From NCBI RefSeq assembly GCF_024298925.1, contig NZ_CP101283.1:3973001-4037000 (forward strand): a stretch of DNA of 64,000 nt. The letters run 5' to 3'. Both the position numbers and the translations under genes were made by a program. How positions within the stretch are numbered: position 1 is the stretch's first letter; every line of letters starts with the position of its first letter. Of the stretch, positions 60,927 to 64,000 are shown in pieces. Source of the stretch: Phenylobacterium sp. LH3H17 (GTDB lineage Bacteria; Pseudomonadota; Alphaproteobacteria; Caulobacterales; Caulobacteraceae). The notes under the pieces are model-generated. The model was not told the DNA's origin, ran no database searches, and was given only the letters and a program-made list of their open reading frames with translations.

Positions 60927-63086
60927 CTACAGGAAGCTGTACGGGTCCACGTCGATCGACACCCGGATCGCACCGGGCGGCCGCACCCGGGCCCGCCAGG
61001 TGGCCAGGTAGGCGGAGAGGTCCACCGTGCGGTCGGCCCGAACCAGGAAGCGCTTGCGGCGGCGCCCGCGCACCAGGCCCAGGGGCGCGTCGGCGGGACC
61101 GTAGACCTCCACCCCCTCGGCGTTGGGCGCCGCCTCGGCCATGGTCCGCACGAAGGCCTCCAGGGCCTGAGGGTCGGGGCCCGAGACCACGATCGCCCCC
61201 AGCCGGCCGAACGGCGGCAGCTTCATGATCTCGCGCTCGGCCATCTCGGCCTCGACGAAGGCGTCGCGGTCCTGGGCCTTGAGCGCCTGCATCACCGCGT
61301 GCTCCGGGGCGTAGGTCTGCAGCAGGGCGCGGCCCGGCCGGTCCTTGCGCCCCGCGCGCCCCGTGGCCTGGGCCAGCAGTTGATAGGTCCGCTCGGCGGC
61401 CCGCAGGTCGCCGCCGCGCAGGCCGAGGTCGGCGTCGACCACCCCCACCAGGGTGAGCTTGGGGAAGTTGTGGCCCTTGGCGGCGGCCTGGGTGGCCACC
61501 AGGATGTCGATCTCGCCGTCGGCCATCGAGGCCACCAGCCGCCGCGCCTCCTTGGCGTCCCAGACCGTGTCGGACGAGAAGACCGAGATCCGCGCCTGCG
61601 GGAACAGCCCCCGCGCCTCCTCCTCCACCCGCTCCACGCCCGGGCCGATGGAGGTCAGGCTGTCGCGGGCCCCGCAGTGGGGACACTTGTCCGGCTTGGG
61701 CATGGAGAAGCCGGTCAGGTGGCAGACCAGGCGGCCGGTGTAGCGGTGCTCCACCAGCCACGAGTCGGTGTCGGGCGACGTCATGCGTTCGCCGCAGGCC
61801 TTGCACAGCACCAGGGGCGCATAGCCCCGGCGGTTCAGGAACAGCAGGGTCTGCTCGCCGGCGGCGAAGGTCTCGACCATGGCCTGGACAAGTGGGGGCG
61901 AAAGCCAGCGGCCGGTCTCCGGCGGGGTCTCCCGCAGGTCAATCAGCGAGATGTCCGGCAACCGCGCCACCCCATGGCGCGAGGAGAGCTTCAGCCAGCG
62001 ATAGCGGCCGGTCTCGGCGTTGCGCAGGCTCTCCAGGGACGGGGTCGCGGAGGCCAGCACGACGGCCGCGTCCTCGATCTTGCCCCGCGCCACCGCCAGG
62101 TCGCGGGCCTGGTAGATGAAACCCTCGTCCTGCTTGTAGGAGCTGTCGTGCTCCTCATCGACGACGATCAGGGCAAGCCTGGTGAACGGCAGGAACAACG
62201 CCGAGCGGGCGCCGACCACGATGCGGCAGCCTCCGGTGGCCACCGCCTCCCAGACCCTGCGGCGCATGGGCGGAGCGACGTCGGAGTGCCATTCGCCGGG
62301 CCGGGCGCCGAACCGGCTCTCGAAGCGGGCGATCACCGCCTGAGTCAGCGCGATCTCTGGAAGCAGCACCAGGACCTGGGCGGCGGGGTCGCGGGCGAGG
62401 GCCTCGGCCGCGGCTTCCAGATAGACCTCGGTCTTGCCGGAGCCGGTCACCCCGTCCAGCAGGGCGACGTTGAAGCCGCCTTCCCGAACCATGGCCTTCA
62501 GGGCCTCGGCGGCGGCGGCCTGGCTGGCGTTCAGCGGATGGCCGGCCAGGGCGAGATCAGGTTCGGGGTAGCGAACCTCGGGGACGATCAGCCTCATGAC
62601 CAGGGCGCCGTCGTCCACCAGCCCCTTGACCACGCTCGACGAAACCCGGGCCGCCCGGGCCAGGTCGGCCGGCGACAGGGGCTTGATGGCGGCCTCCAGC
62701 ACCCTGGCGCGGGCGGGGGTCATCCGGGCGGGGGCGGCGCCCGTGAGCTCCATCACCTTTTCCGGCCTGGCCTTGGGCGCGCGGGCGCCGCGGGTGGCGA
62801 TAGCCAGCGGCGATCCCGGCGAATCCACCGAATAGCGCGCCGCCCACTGGATGAACTCCAGGGTTCCCGGCGGCAGGGGGGGATCGTCCAGCTTGGCCTC
62901 GATCAGCTTCAGCGGCCGGTTGCCGCCGGCGGCCTCGCGCAAGGCCGTGACGACGCCCCGCAGCAGTCGGGGCCCCAGGGGCGCGGCCACCTGGTCACCG
63001 ACTTGCAACTCCATGCCCTCGGGTTCGGCATAGTCGAACGCCTCCGGCAGGGGCATGGGCAGGAGGACGGAGGCGATGCGGCTCAT
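60927..63086 (-). CDS. priA: Primosomal protein N' (PriA helicase), second zinc site incomplete
   Basis: PriA restarts stalled replication forks. The 719-residue protein has the DNA-binding N-terminus, Walker [16 protein letters not shown], the DEEH box [11 protein letters not shown], and the helicase C-terminal motif with [20 protein letters not shown]. By spacing against E. coli PriA, the first zinc site is kept (Cys428, Cys431, Cys468, Cys471). In the second, three of four cysteines are lost: Ser437, Thr440 and Thr458 replace Cys; only Cys455 remains. I used ATG 63086; a GTG four codons earlier is in frame. It is divergent from the transaldolase gene. Confidence 0.92.
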   Translation of the reverse strand: MSRIASVLLPMPLPEAFDYAEPEGMELQVGDQVAAPLGPRLLRGVVTALREAAGGNRPLKLIEAKLDDPPLPPGTLEFIQWAARYSVDSPGSPLAIATRGARAPKARPEKVMELTGAAPARMTPARARVLEAAIKPLSPADLARAARVSSSVVKGLVDDGALVMRLIVPEVRYPEPDLALAGHPLNASQAAAAEALKAMVREGGFNVALLDGVTGSGKTEVYLEAAAEALARDPAAQVLVLLPEIALTQAVIARFESRFGARPGEWHSDVAPPMRRRVWEAVATGGCRIVVGARSALFLPFTRLALIVVDEEHDSSYKQDEGFIYQARDLAVARGKIEDAAVVLASATPSLESLRNAETGRYRWLKLSSRHGVARLPDISLIDLRETPPETGRWLSPPLVQAMVETFAAGEQTLLFLNRRGYAPLVLCKACGERMTSPDTDSWLVEHRYTGRLVCHLTGFSMPKPDKCPHCGARDSLTSIGPGVERVEEEARGLFPQARISVFSSDTVWDAKEARRLVASMADGEIDILVATQAAAKGHNFPKLTLVGVVDADLGLRGGDLRAAERTYQLLAQATGRAGRKDRPGRALLQTYAPEHAVMQALKAQDRDAFVEAEMAEREIMKLPPFGRLGAIVVSGPDPQALEAFVRTMAEAAPNAEGVEVYGPADAPLGLVRGRRRKRFLVRADRTVDLSAYLATWRARVRPPGAIRVSIDVDPYSFL

Positions 63087-63164
63087 GGTCCCGTCCACAT
63101 AGGCTGGTCCGCGGCGCCCGCAACCGCTAAACAGCCCGCCGAACCCCGCGCCAGAAGGTCACCC

Positions 63165-63818
63165 ATGCAGCTCTTTCTCGACACCACCGACACGGCCGTC
63201 CTCAAGGATCTCGCCGCCACCGGCCTGGTCGACGGGGTGACCACCAATCCGACCCTGATCGCCAAGTCCGGCCGTCCCATGCTGGAGGTCATCGCCGAGA
63301 TTTGCGACCTCGTCGAGGGCCCCGTGAGCGCCGAGGTCGCGGCGACCGACGTGGCCGGCATGCTGGCCGAGGGCGCCAAGCTCGCCGGTGTCGCCCCCAA
63401 CGTCGTCGTCAAGGTGCCGTTGACCCGCGACGGCCTGATCGCCACGGCCGAGTTCGCGGTCCAGGGCATCGCCACCAATGTCACCCTGTGCTTCTCCGCG
63501 GCCCAGGCCCTGCTGGCCGCCAAGGCCGGCGCCACCTACATCTCGCCGTTCATCGGCCGCCTCGACGACTACGGCATGGAGGGGATGGACCTGATCAGCG
63601 AGATCCGCGCCATCTACGACAACTATGAATTCGACACCGAAATCCTGGCCGCCTCGATCCGAAATCCCGGCCACGTAACGGCTGCGGCGCTGGCCGGGGC
63701 CGACTGTGCGACCATTCCGCCCAATGTTTTCTTGGACCTCTTCAAGCACCCGTTAACCGAGAAGGGGCTTGAGATGTTCATGAGCGACTGGGCCAAGACG
63801 GGTCAGTCCATCCTGTAA
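63165..63818 (+). CDS. Fructose-6-phosphate aldolase/transaldolase, short (TalC/MipB) type
   Basis: This is a small Schiff-base aldolase-fold enzyme that acts as transaldolase or fructose-6-phosphate aldolase. The 217-residue protein has the family length, with [20 protein letters not shown], the [10 protein letters not shown] segment, and [15 protein letters not shown] carrying the active-site Lys (about residue 87). [24 protein letters not shown] stretch follows. AGAAGGTCACCC supports the ATG at 63165. It is divergent from priA and followed 16 bp later by a DUF484 gene. With tkt in this window it supplies non-oxidative pentose-phosphate steps. Confidence 0.88.
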   Translation: MQLFLDTTDTAVLKDLAATGLVDGVTTNPTLIAKSGRPMLEVIAEICDLVEGPVSAEVAATDVAGMLAEGAKLAGVAPNVVVKVPLTRDGLIATAEFAVQGIATNVTLCFSAAQALLAAKAGATYISPFIGRLDDYGMEGMDLISEIRAIYDNYEFDTEILAASIRNPGHVTAAALAGADCATIPPNVFLDLFKHPLTEKGLEMFMSDWAKTGQSIL

Positions 63819-63834
63819 AACACGGGGACTGAGC

Positions 63835-64000
63835 ATGGACGGCGCGCAGGCGAAGGATCACGGTTTGGGATCCGACGAGGTTCGGGCCTTCCTGGCCGAC
63901 AATCCACAGTTCCTGCGCGACGACCCGGCCCTGCTGGCCGAGCTCGGCCTGCGCCCCGACGCGGCCAATGTGCTCGACTTTGGGCCCGCGGCCCTGGCCC
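63835..64000 (+). CDS. DUF484 family protein, N-terminal part only
   Basis: The first 55 codons before the right edge read MDGAQAKDHGLGSDEVRAFL, then ADNPQFLRDDPALLAELGLR, a good match to the DUF484 N-terminus (FL-x-x-N/H-P-x-F-L pattern). DUF484 genes are often next to priA/transaldolase and xerC in Caulobacteraceae (recalled). The GGGGACTGAGC upstream is a usable Shine-Dalgarno. The function of DUF484 is unknown. The gene continues beyond the window. Confidence 0.7.
   Translation, partial: MDGAQAKDHGLGSDEVRAFLADNPQFLRDDPALLAELGLRPDAANVLDFGPAALA

Noticed and set aside
61299..63164. Long in-frame extension upstream of the transaldolase gene
   Set aside because: It runs antisense to priA and has no domain pattern; the short family begins at 63165 with a good Shine-Dalgarno.
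1..64000. CRISPR arrays, tRNA or rRNA genes, prophage or insertion sequences
   Set aside because: No regularly spaced direct repeats, no cloverleaf or rRNA sequence, and no transposase or phage structural genes were noticed by reading.

Overview
The window is high-GC (roughly 70%) DNA from an alphaproteobacterium, most likely a member of the Caulobacteraceae (Phenylobacterium or Caulobacter type). This rests on established knowledge of gene content: a DUF1465/RcdA cell-cycle adaptor, a DUF4164 protein beside zapA, a gap-pgk-fba run near tkt, a priA / small transaldolase / DUF484 run, an orphan Tad-type VWA protein, a TonB receptor, and the CCGGCGAAGGCCGGG-type intergenic palindromes common in this family. 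No database search was possible, so the genus is an inference.

Layout. 1-0.3 kb: the start of a small membrane protein leaving the left edge, with lower GC than the rest. 0.3-0.9 kb: zapA and a DUF4164 coiled-coil gene, divergent from a central-carbon block at 1-10.6 kb (tkt, purT, two small secreted Cys-containing proteins, an S9 peptidase, gap, pgk, fba). 10.6-14 kb: a small membrane protein, an MHS-type transporter, a frameshifted GIY-YIG gene between inverted palindromes, bacterioferritin and Bfd with a Fur-like box. 14.1-16.7 kb: a cyanide-insensitive-type cytochrome bd operon with a 48-codon third gene. 16.7-23.8 kb: thiE, efp, suhB, a TPR-glycosyltransferase, a glycerophosphodiesterase, an ABC exporter and rpmE. 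23.9-28.2 kb: rcdA, a DUF1192 gene, a quinone oxidoreductase, a NIPSNAP/TetR divergent pair and an SDR. 28.5-38 kb: a TonB-dependent receptor followed by four tandem GPH-family symporters, the most striking accessory block. 38-41.6 kb: a Tad-type VWA protein, an M2 (ACE-like) peptidase and a tiny gene. 41.9-49.3 kb: an alpha-2-macroglobulin and PBP1C pair, with pbpC bracketed by inverted copies of an interspersed repeat. 49.3-53.6 kb: a zeta-class GST/isomerase with an FAH hydrolase, then a CoA-transferase, cupin and crotonase run. 53.3-58.3 kb: NIPSNAP, pentapeptide-repeat protein, CorA, CHAP amidase, acyltransferase-3 and a decayed VOC gene, all on the minus strand. 58.3-64 kb: TerC, a DHA2 efflux pump, priA, a transaldolase-family gene and the start of a DUF484 gene.

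How the genes fit together. Tkt, GAPDH, PGK, class II aldolase and the small transaldolase form the non-oxidative pentose-phosphate and lower-glycolysis/gluconeogenesis set. Bfr, Bfd and cytochrome bd suggest an iron- and oxygen-responsive stretch. The TonB receptor and the four cation symporters could form an outer-to-inner membrane uptake route with unknown substrate(s). A2M and PBP1C are a known pairing in periplasmic defence and cell-wall repair.

Main points for a second look: the four-member GPH array with a palindrome upstream; PriA lacking three of the four cysteines of its second zinc site; repeat elements that supply the translation-initiation context of pbpC and abut that of pgk; two secreted Cys-containing micro-proteins; a frameshifted GIY-YIG gene inside an inverted-repeat pair; and several unlisted short genes (58-codon Cys-rich protein, 48-codon cyd-linked protein).
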